Origin: Flectonema sp. DT1601 | Taxonomy: Eukaryota; Euglenozoa; Diplonemea; Diplonemida; Diplonemidae | DNA length: 64,000 bases | Direction: 5' to 3' | Assembly: GCA_964019425.1 (NCBI GenBank) | Contig: OZ025846.1 | Coordinates: 372,001-436,000, forward strand | In this document: in pieces, positions 53,826 through 62,548 of the stretch | Numbering within the stretch: position 1 is the stretch's first letter | How the letters are laid out: the number at the start of each line of letters is the position of its first letter | Notes under the pieces: model-generated | The model's input: the letters and a program-made list of their open reading frames with translations, nothing else | The model's database searches: none | Told to the model about the DNA's origin: nothing | Made by a program: the position numbers and the translations under genes

Positions 53826-55160
53826 ATGGCGTTTCACAACCCGGAAGAGTCCAGAGTAAATTCATTGAATAGCAGCACTGATGTCTCATGCAGCTCTGTG
53901 AATACTGTTCGATTGAGAAGTCCAATGTCCGGGTTTGAGGCTGGTCTAACACTATTAAAATGTAATTGGGGGATTGGTATGATGGCAATGCCCTACATGT
54001 TGAAATGCGGAGGATTATCAACCGGATTTTCACTTTTTATAATATCAATGGCCATCACACAGTTCAGCATCGTTAGGTTAATTGAGTGCAAAGTCAAAGT
54101 TGAGATGGGAGGTGAGAGAGATGCTCTCGTTGGAGCAGAAGACCTCGATGGACCACCACTTGACTTTACAGGTCTCATGACCATTATTCTTGGACCTAAA
54201 GCAGAAATAGCATCGCTAGTCAGCATCGCTTTATCAATGTGGGGAAGTTGTATAGCTTATCTTATGTTTATTTACGATAATATGCCAAAGTTTATTGCTT
54301 ACGAGGGAGTTACGTGGGTTGGCATTGTCTGTATACCGACATTGTTACTTTCAATCTGTGATGACCTAAAGTTCTTAGCACCTAGCAGTTTCTTAGGAAT
54401 TCTCTGTGCTGTGGGGTTTGCTGTTGTGGTTTTGGTAGACACGGCGGATAATGTCTCTCCCGATGATTTTAGTGATTTTTTAGGTAACACGACTCAGTTT
54501 AATTTCGAAAAATTACCACTAACTCTCAGTATAGCCGCCTTCTGCAATGAAGGCATAGTTGTGCTCAGTCCTTCAACACACACGGCTTTGGCAGTACCAG
54601 AAAGATTTGTTTACATATCCGGTCTAACTATATTTGTTTTTACCTGTTGTTACATGTCAGTGGGTGTCGCGGGTAATGCTAGGTATTATGATGCTATCGG
54701 AGGCGTTAAAGATGAGATTGCAAAAAACATGTCAAATTCGACGATCAATAAAATAGCAGTCGTTCTGTACTGCATTCAACTAATACCTTCATTCGCTGTT
54801 GCGTACTACTGTTCTTATGAGGCTCTTGAATGGAAATGGTGTCGTGTTAGTGGTGTTGACAGAGGTGGATCCGATTGGAAATCAACATACAAATTCCGTG
54901 CGATTATCTTTCGGTTTGCAGGAATATTAATTGCAGCGGTTGTCGCTATAAGTGTCAGTTCATTTGGTAATATTTTGGGACTTATTGGAGCATTGGCTAC
55001 CTCAATTGCAATTTACATACTTCCTCACATTGCGTGGCTTCGACTGAATTCAACAGAACGTTCGTTGTGTAGTCAAATTCCCAGCTATGCCTGCATCGTT
55101 TACGGAATAGTTCTTGCTGTTAGTGGTTCAATACAATCACTTTATAATATAATAACGTAG
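53826..55160 (+). CDS. Amino acid transporter, AAAP (SLC36/SLC38-like) family
   Basis: 444 residues with about eleven membrane helices. The first helix region (SGFEAGLTLLKCNWGIGMMAMPYML) carries the family pattern of a broken helix, with G and P after a Ser/Thr-rich cytoplasmic N-terminus. Helix 6 has LTLSIAAFCNEGIVVL, and later helices show GNILGLIGALATS. The family imports or exchanges amino acids with protons or Na+ at the plasma membrane or lysosome-like vacuole. Length is normal. The acceptor-like TATCTCAAATCAG ends at 53813, twelve bases before the ATG. An internal 79-bp piece is duplicated downstream at 55175-55254. Confidence 0.9.
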   Translation: MAFHNPEESRVNSLNSSTDVSCSSVNTVRLRSPMSGFEAGLTLLKCNWGIGMMAMPYMLKCGGLSTGFSLFIISMAITQFSIVRLIECKVKVEMGGERDALVGAEDLDGPPLDFTGLMTIILGPKAEIASLVSIALSMWGSCIAYLMFIYDNMPKFIAYEGVTWVGIVCIPTLLLSICDDLKFLAPSSFLGILCAVGFAVVVLVDTADNVSPDDFSDFLGNTTQFNFEKLPLTLSIAAFCNEGIVVLSPSTHTALAVPERFVYISGLTIFVFTCCYMSVGVAGNARYYDAIGGVKDEIAKNMSNSTINKIAVVLYCIQLIPSFAVAYYCSYEALEWKWCRVSGVDRGGSDWKSTYKFRAIIFRFAGILIAAVVAISVSSFGNILGLIGALATSIAIYILPHIAWLRLNSTERSLCSQIPSYACIVYGIVLAVSGSIQSLYNIIT

Positions 55161-55174
55161 GGGAGGGTTGTTTT

Positions 55175-55254
55175 GTCAAATTTTAATGATCAATAAAATA
55201 GCAGTTGTTCTGTACTGCATTCAACTAATACCTTCATTCGCTGTTGCGTACTAC
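55175..55254 (+). repeat. Duplicated fragment of the amino acid transporter gene
   Basis: This 80-bp stretch matches bases 54731-54809 within the transporter CDS with about five differences, then stops at TACTAC. In the duplicate the next bases are GTATGG, a donor-like sequence, while the gene continues TGTTCT. It could be a small local duplication or the remnant of a paralogue with an intron at that point. Confidence 0.85.
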
Positions 55255-55263
55255 GTATGGAGG

Positions 55264-55296
<33 letters not shown>

Positions 55297-55426
55297 TTTC
55301 ATTGTATCGAATCTTTCTGAAGCCACATCCCTTGATTTTAGTGGTTTCTTCTGTTTTGGTTTATTGTTCTACTTTTACACACAACGAATTATTAATGATA
55401 CATAAAAGTGTTGTGCATTTGATTTG

Positions 55427-55587
55427 ATTTTTTTTTTTTTTTTTTTTTGTTGCACCGACGAAGTCGGAGAAGAAACTATTCAGATTAAGAGCTGTTATTT
55501 ATTATGTCATGTTATCTATTCCCTGTGCGCCAGTAAAACTAGCTGCGATCAACAAAATATATAAGGCTGCTTATCTGAATGGTTTTT
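55427..55587 (-). mobile_element. SINE-like element, copy 4
   Basis: Full-length copy, nearly identical to 27979-28152, with about 22 A followed by CAA on the minus strand before the TGC of the hairpin end. It lies about 270 bp after the transporter stop codon. Confidence 0.8.
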
Positions 55588-55917
55588 CGATCTCTGGCTT
55601 TGTGTGAACTACTGCACCCCAGGTGCCGAGAGAAGCGTCTTCCGGCGTTCACTGATGTTTATATTGGGACTGTGTTAAATGGTAAAATAATTAACAATGT
55701 TGACGTGGTCCCTTTTCTGAGAAGGGTAAACGCGAGTAGGACCGCCCTGACACCGCAGTGTCCCCCTTGCTTTCTTCGCTGAAGGGCTGGGTACGTGCAA
55801 CGGTCCGAAGAAAGATTTATTAATTCTATCCTGAAACCAATCATTAATTGTTTAGTGTCCTACGTATTTTTTGTATTTGATTTTTTTGATTGACTGATGA
55901 CTATGACGAACTAATTG

Positions 55918-55941
55918 ATAATTATTTTTAGTTCAGTCAAA
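55918..55941 (+). repeat. Repeat unit A, copy 1
   Basis: A 24-base unit (ATAATTATTTTTAGTTCAGT followed by CAAA) repeated exactly at 56328-56351. Confidence 0.75.
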
Positions 55942-55948
55942 ATAACTT

Positions 55949-56071
55949 TTTTCGTAATCAGTTCTTGTTCTTGTTTCTGTTTACCTCCGAAACTAACTTG
56001 TGCGTATTGTTTTCCGTCTGTTTGTCCGCTTTCCGTGTTGTAGGATACAGACGCTGAAATATGAGTGGGAT
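55949..56071 (+). repeat. 123-bp direct repeat B, copy 1
   Basis: Starts TTTTCGTAATCAG and ends ATGAGTGGGAT. The second copy at 56540-56662 differs at two bases only. No coding sense is seen; it contains a possible acceptor (CCGTGTTGTAG). Confidence 0.9.
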
Positions 56072-56115
56072 ATGGATCGAGAGGTTTCTTCATTTTCAGA
56101 ACGACGTCCTAAAAA

Positions 56116-56159
56116 GGACACGTAGTATAAGATTAAGTGTTCTGAAACTACGTGTTCGA
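56116..56159 (+). repeat. Repeat unit C, copy 1
   Basis: Contains GTATAAGATTAAG and TTCTGAAACTACGT, recurring in diverged form at 57044-57089. Confidence 0.55.
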
Positions 56160-56327
56160 CTTCGATGTTTGGAAACTGCAGATTTTCGATATTCTTTTTT
56201 GATTATTTTATTATCTGTTTCTACATTTGTCGAACAATTAACCCCTTTTATTACGGTACTGTGTATTGTATATTTTTTTGATTTCAATTATCTTTGTATT
56301 GTTAAAATATACGATACCAACTAACTA

Positions 56328-56351
56328 ATAATTATTTTTAGTTCAGTCAAA
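56328..56351 (+). repeat. Repeat unit A, copy 2
   Basis: Exact second copy of 55918-55941. Confidence 0.75.
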
Positions 56352-56539
56352 TCTCTTACACTGCCTGCCTCGTGCATGCGGTGGTCTTGGTAGTTAATTT
56401 CTTCTGGTAGTAACCACGCCTCTTCTCGCCTGAGAACTCACGGTTGTGGTACCGAATTACTGGTACCCCGTGTGCTTCCCCAGGAGTGTTGACTTCCCTG
56501 ACTTCAGGAAAAAAAAAAAAAAAAAAAAAAAAAAACTAC

Positions 56540-56662
56540 TTTTCGTAATCAGTTCTTGTTCTTGTTTCTGTTTACCTCCGAAACTAACTTGTGCGTATTG
56601 TTTTCCGTCTGTTCGTCCGCTTTCCGTGTTGTAGGATACAGACGCTGAAATATGAGCGGGAT
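56540..56662 (+). repeat. 123-bp direct repeat B, copy 2
   Basis: Near-identical to 55949-56071. It is preceded by about 24 A and directly abuts the 18S rRNA fragment. Confidence 0.9.
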
Positions 56663-56744
56663 GTCAATCCTGATACTGACTTCTTGTCTGGAACTAGTTC
56701 CCCGTGTTGAATCAAATTAATATACTCCACGACAGGTGGTGTCA

Positions 56745-56777
<33 letters not shown>

Positions 56778-56840
56778 ATGTACTCCCTCCTGAATCCGTA
56801 ATCTTTGATTTCTCGATATCGGGGGTTTTGTGGCCTTCGT
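56662..56840 (-). rRNA. Fragment of 18S rRNA gene (pseudogene)
   Basis: Read on the minus strand, about 180 bases match the universal 3' half of nuclear SSU rRNA: GAGAAATCAAAG, then GGGAGTA..TTCGCAAGGCTG, the invariant AAACTTAAAGGAATTGACGG, TTAATTTGA.TCAACACGGGG, and AGGATTGACA. The rest of the gene is absent. Several normally invariant positions are changed, so it is a decayed or divergent piece. AATG after GACGG, CGTGGAG and GGGGAACT are forms I associate with Euglenozoa rather than GACGGAAGGG/GGGAAACT of most eukaryotes. Confidence 0.85.
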
Positions 56841-57043
56841 GTTACTCTCAATGGTTGGATAAAAAAAACTTTTTATTTTAACCATAACCTGCAAACAGGA
56901 ATTTTTACGTTTGACTTAACTAACGATCAAAGCAAATATATATGCTAGCCCATCCTGACGAGCTCCGATGGACATTAAGAAGTCATCTATTTATTAATAA
57001 GTTGGAATGAGGTTCCTTGGAACTTACTGATGAAAGACTAAGA

Positions 57044-57089
57044 GGGACAAGTGGTATAAAAGATTAAGGCTTCTGAAACTACGTATTCT
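57044..57089 (+). repeat. Repeat unit C, copy 2
   Basis: Diverged copy of 56116-56159. Confidence 0.5.
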
Positions 57090-57611
57090 ACGAGTGTTTT
57101 ATAATAAATTAATATTCTATCTACCATTGGTTTGAATTAATGAGAAAGTGCGCTGAACAAATATACATTTTCACCTCATTTTCTGTCTTTAGATTGTTAA
57201 CGTTTCACCCCTCATCATCATCATTCTTTTTTTTTTTTAAAAAAAAAGAATTGTTTAATTTTTTTTGAGCAAAATTATTAATAACCGGCAGTCATGCGGA
57301 CCAGCAGAACAATTTATTTAATGTTTTTGTTCACTATATTATTTTCTCAAATGTATTGTAAGTATTTTTTATAATTCTCATATACTAACTAACACTCTGT
57401 GCTGATTTTGGTTTTCCGAGCGCACTCACGACTATTTAAGTAGTTGACAAACTCGATTCTGTACCGCGCTGAATAGCAACACGGAAAAAGAAAGTAAAGA
57501 CCTCTACGTCGTCTGACAGAGTGTTTACCAATTCTAACACTACCTGAAGTCAACATGTATGATAACTAACGTTTATTGTAGTCAAAACTCTTGTCCAATA
57601 CAGATATATAT

Positions 57612-57631
57612 ATTTTTCTTTCATCAATCAG
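57612..57631 (+). promoter_or_regulatory. Probable trans-splice acceptor of the Stealth gene
   Basis: A T/C-rich TTTTTCTTTC stretch leads to ATCAATCAG ending at 57631, twelve bases before the ATG at 57644. Confidence 0.5.
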
Positions 57632-57643
57632 AATCCATAAACA

Positions 57644-60268
57644 ATGAAGCATCGAGTTCCCCACGTAGCAGCTGTAAATGAAGTTATGCAACAACCGCGT
57701 TCACGGGGATGTCGGTTTTCAAAACCAGCATTGATGCTCATATGTAGTATCGTAATTGTGTTGTTTGATATTGTATTTTTACATGGTGAGATATTCTCGA
57801 GTTCGGCTACTAGGAGTTCAACTACGTCGTCTCTAATAGATAAGACTATTCAAGCCTTAAGTGTTCCCTCACACAGTAAAAAAAGTCCAGGAATACGAAG
57901 CAGTAGATCCAAAGATGATCCTTTTTGGCAACAATACCACAACATGTCAATAGTATACACATGGGTCAATGGATCTGATCCTGTCTTTGCTGCTAAACGT
58001 GCTGCTCATGGAAAGCGAGGATCAGAGTCTCGCTATAGGGATACCGAAGAACTACTTCACTCATTGCGTTCATTCGCATTGTATGCTCCATGGCATACAG
58101 GTATGATATTTATAGTTACCCCTGGGGATCATCCATATTGGTTAGACATTTCTCATCCTCGGATTAAAATCATCGATCAAGAAACGCTCATCCCAAGTGA
58201 AGTATTACCCGTCTTTAATAGCGCAATAATTGAAATGAATCTATATAAAATTGAAGGATTAAGTGATATATTTATTCACATGAATGATGACTACCTCATT
58301 GGTAGACCACTCCATCCATCGGACTTCGTAACTGATGATGGTGGTGTCCGGTTATATCACGAAAAGGGAACTATCAGCGGAGGGTTAAAAGAATATCGCA
58401 GAAACAAAGCTGCTCGTGTAAAGCTTTGGCTTAGTTCTGTATATCATACTGCGGGGTTATTGAGTGAGGAATTCGGTAGAGGAACAAGACGGTTTGTAAA
58501 ACATGCTCCGTTTGTATATAGTAAAGAGATTATGGTTAAAATGAGAAGTCGTTGGCAAAAACACTTCAAAGTATCTCAACATGAGAAATTCAGGTCACAC
58601 GGTGATATTCTTATCCCATTCGCTCACCATGGGTTTGTTAAGGCCACCAGAATGATTTCTTTTTCAGACCATGTTGGAGATAATGATCAAGATGCTATCC
58701 TTTGTATTGTTAAAGATGACATGTCTACTCCTCACAGTAAGATGGTTGATCACATATCTCATCCCCATTTATACTTTACTGTAAACGATGGTTTCAAATT
58801 GAGTGCTAGTGCAGAATGGTTAAGATCATTCCTACATCACATCTTACCCGAACCAAGTGAATTTGAATTACTTGACAGATCACCTCTCGCAAACAGAACT
58901 GATATCGCTGCTTGGAGTGATGACTACGACGTTATGTCAGTTAGATCTCAACGTGCATCTGCAGGAACTTTAGGAAGTGAAGACCGCTCTGGTGGAACAA
59001 AACAATCGGTTTTAAAAAAACCAAAAGCCGCAGCGGCAAGCTGCGACTACTCCTGCTCTGGACATGGGGAATGCACCTCCTCAGGTTGTAGATGTGCGAG
59101 TGGCTTTATTGGAATGTTTTGTGATTATGAAGATAACGGTCAGAAAACATATGAAATAGTCCCTGACTGTGAAGGTGTTGATGTAGTGTTCACTTGGGTA
59201 AACGGATCTGACCCAACACTTATAAATAACATGAGAACATACTCAAACGTAACTGACACTAACAGAATTCGTGATTTTGGTCAACTACGTTATGGACTTA
59301 GAAGTATTCTTGTGCACGCTCCTTGGGTAAGACATATTTGGGTAGTTTCTGGGACTATGAAACCGGATTGGTTGAGTTCAAGTGATCCTCGTTTATCATT
59401 CGTCAGTCATGATGAGATCTTCACAGAAGATGAACTACCTCAACTAAATAGTAATAGTATACAACTGAGACTATGGAAGATTAAACATCTGGCTCACAGA
59501 TTCATTTCAATGGATGATGATTTCTTTCTTAACCTCCCTGTACCTCCTGAAATGGTACTAGGATCATCACTGACACAAACAACTCAATTTTATCGTTCTA
59601 GATTTAGACCATCTCGGCTTATTGACGGTGTTTATAAAGAATCACTTATCGGTACTAAAAAACAAGTTAAGAATATATTTGAAATTAATGGTTTTGACAG
59701 AGAGTGGTATTCAGTAGGACATGTCCCTCCGGTGTTTGATAAATACATGACAGAGGAGGTCCAACACGAGTTTCAAGACAACTTTAATGAACTTGTCAAG
59801 AAAAAGATTCGAAGCCCGGAGGATTTCGAGCCTACATACGCATATGCGTTTATGATACAGGGTCTTGCAAAGAATGCTCGCGAAACTCTTAAGGTATTTT
59901 CAGAAAAGCAATATCCCGCACATGACTTGGTTTGTAAAATTGCAGGTAGACACCACACTCGTTGGTCAGAGACTCAAAAAGCCTCATTTTCTGAAAAATA
60001 TTCAACCGACTGCATTGAAGATATCATCTCAAGTTCCCCAACAGCCCCGCTACCTGAGAGCTGCCAGTCGTTAATTCACAAGGAAGTCACAAAACTAAGT
60101 ACAACCTTTAATCGTGATTCTAACGCTGGTGGGTACTTCGTAATGATGACAAACAAACTATCATTCAAAACACTCACTAAAAACCTTAAGAGTGGAACTC
60201 GTCGTTTTGTTTGTTTAAACGATGACTATGGTGTAAAGGTATGCTCTTGAACAATAATTGTCTTTGAG

Positions 60269-60300
<32 letters not shown>

Positions 60301-60466
60301 CCAGGTCCCTCGTAAACACATAACCAAGTTATTGGATCTGATGGAAACAATTCTTCCGAATGTTGCATCTTGGGAACTTAATAATAATTTGCCCAGCATA
60401 GTAAACGATCCGGATATGTTGCTGCAAGAAAGTAGTAAATCATCAAAGAACGGATCTGGAGAGTAA
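57644..60466 (+). CDS. Tandem Stealth-domain glycosyl-phosphotransferase with EGF-like module
   Basis: Exons 57644-60238 and 60305-60466, with a 66-bp GTATGC...CCAG intron in phase 0, giving 918 residues. A membrane anchor at about 28-45 makes it a type II Golgi-type protein. Module 1 (about 100-400): Stealth CR1 SIVYTWVNGSDP, CR2 with RYRDTEELLHSLRSF and FIHMNDDYLIG, and a CR3-like HAPFVYSKE segment. Residues about 466-495 are an EGF-like module (CSGHGECTSSGCRCASGFIGMFC). Module 2 (about 508-918): VVFTWVNGSDP, RFISMDDDFFLNLP, and CR4-like FVCLNDD, which continues across the intron into VPRKHITKLLDLMETILP. Stealth enzymes move sugar-1-phosphate from nucleotide sugars, as in GlcNAc-1-phosphotransferase (GNPTAB), making phosphodiester-linked glycans. 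Two modules in one chain are unusual. Confidence 0.9.
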
Positions 60467-62042
60467 AACAACTATTGTTTGATGGTTGGGAAACAATGAG
60501 GGTAGTTGGGTATTTCGTTGTTTTTTTTTTTCTTCTTCTTTTTTTTTTTTTTTTTTGTTTGTTTGTTTCGCTCACTTACGGGAATGATGGGGGGAAAAAA
60601 AACCATCGTTGTTAGTACCATTGTGTGTTCCCAGTCCTTCCATTGTTGGAGGAGGTTAATTCGGTTGCATCTTGTTCAGTTTATTTATGAATTTTAATAA
60701 GAAATATGCATCTTAGTATTTTTTTGTTAAGTATTTTTGTGTGAGCATGTTTTGTATGTTCTTTTTTATCCTAATTGGGGGTGCTCGTTGCTGTTCTTGA
60801 ATCATTGTACGTATGTACAAACAAGCTAAACCACGTCTTCTTAATTGCCGTGTAGATATTTTTTTTTTTTTTTTAAATCTTGAAAATCCAATACAAGAAG
60901 TTAAAGAATCAGCGCGATTACGCGCACTGAAGCAGTTTTTTTTTTTTTTTAAAAAAATTGTTTTAATCATAGATGGAAGTGCCCTACAATTTGGAGGGCG
61001 TGTAGGGCGCTTGTAGGGCGCTTTTAATATAAATATTATTTTGGAGGGAGTTTTTTTTTACCTTTTTTATTACTTTAAGACAGCTAAATTGACGTCGACT
61101 TACACTGACGCACAAGTATTTTGACGCAAAAGCCAAAAAAAAATTTTGACATGCTTGGCAGTCTTTCGAAAAAGAGAATAAAGGGTGTCACGGGGTTCGA
61201 ACCCGAGACCTCCAGGTCATGGTTCGGAGGTCAACAATGGCAAAAACAATGGGACACTCCTTGAGAGCTTCCGGAGCCTGCTGCAATCCCTGAAGCTGAA
61301 ACTCATTTCAGCGGACGATGCATCCCTTTCAGCCCTACAAATTTTTGTGGCTGATTTTCACCACTTCCATCTATGTTTAATTATTAATATATATAAACCT
61401 ATTGTTACGGTTGTTGAAAAAAAAGAGAACTTGAACTATTCCCTTTTACTAGCGGTTTCGCACAAAACAAAAACCAACAATAGCATTTTTTTTTTTTTTT
61501 TTTTCAAAGCGTCGAAAACTGTTTCCTCACGCCCATGAATATATCAACGTGAAAAAAAAAAATAATTATTTTTTATTCGATTTGTACGGAGCAGTAGTAT
61601 GAGTAAAACGATTTCCTGAACATGGCAGTAGTATGCTGAGCACATGGCCCAACGGGTCAGAGTCCCTCGGAAACGCTTATCCGTGTTGTTTTTCCCCGCC
61701 AAAGTAGCTCAGAAATTTGTCGTGTCCTTCACACTTTTTTTCTTTTTCTTGGTTCTGCCAATAATGTTGTGTTTTCGTTTTGTGAAGTGTAACTATTATC
61801 GCTGCATTACTTTTTATTCTAGTTGAGATACGGAATTGTTGATTGGATCGGATATTTAAAAAAAACAATCATTTTAGTAATCTTGTTACGGATAACCTTA
61901 AATGTCTGTTTTTTTTTGTTTTTTTTTTTTGTGCATTTTTTTCTCGTTTCTTTTCAAATCGACTTTTCATGGTTGTTATGTGATCGCTGTGTTTGTTTTC
62001 ATTTGGTTTTGTATTGTCGTTTATCTTCGTGTTTGTTTGTTT

Positions 62043-62076
<34 letters not shown>

Positions 62077-62356
62077 CCCCTTCGTCCTACATCATCAGGA
62101 GGGGAAAAAAAAAAAGGAGTATATAAAAAAAAATGAATAGGGAGTCCTTCCTAGTGGATAAACAAGGTTATTCTACATCTCTTATCGTCTGTGAGAAGTC
62201 TCGCACTTTATTGAAAATAAATGTATCCCAGCATTCAATTTAATTCAAACACAAAAAAAAAAAGCGTGTGAATTATTGGGAGGGGGACATCGGACATATA
62301 CCAGACATATCTCTTATAGGTTATATGGTATAAGTTTCAAGAAGAAGAAGAAAAAA

Positions 62357-62387
<31 letters not shown>

Positions 62388-62548
62388 TTTCTTAGTTTGT
62401 CTTATCGATCCTCTGCATTGCAAGTTTGCTTTTACAACTACTTCGTCATCATCCGTCAGAGATGGTTGTTATTTTATTTTATTTTAGTATAATAAAGTTT
62501 TATTACTGTTTTTCTACATTAATTAAGAGGGGGGTTTTGAATCAATCA
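60467..62548. other. Intergenic spacer with tRNA relic
   Basis: About 2 kb without a protein gene. T and A runs lie at 60522-60556, 60939-60957, 61486-61504, 62043-62076 and 62350-62376. A tRNA-like remnant is at 61183-61260. Nearby, GTAGGGCGCTT-type bases repeat twice at 61001-61023. Nothing else is seen. Confidence 0.5.
61183..61260 (-). pseudogene. Decayed tRNA gene (tRNA-like relic)
   Basis: The minus strand keeps a tRNA 3' end: T arm with GGGTTCGAACCC (a B box) followed by GTGACACCC, an acceptor-like GACACCC that can pair at six of seven positions with GAGTGTC near 61258. The D arm and A box are not recognisable, and the anticodon region gives no normal seven-base loop. It is probably a relic, or the head of a short interspersed element. 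Confidence 0.4.
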
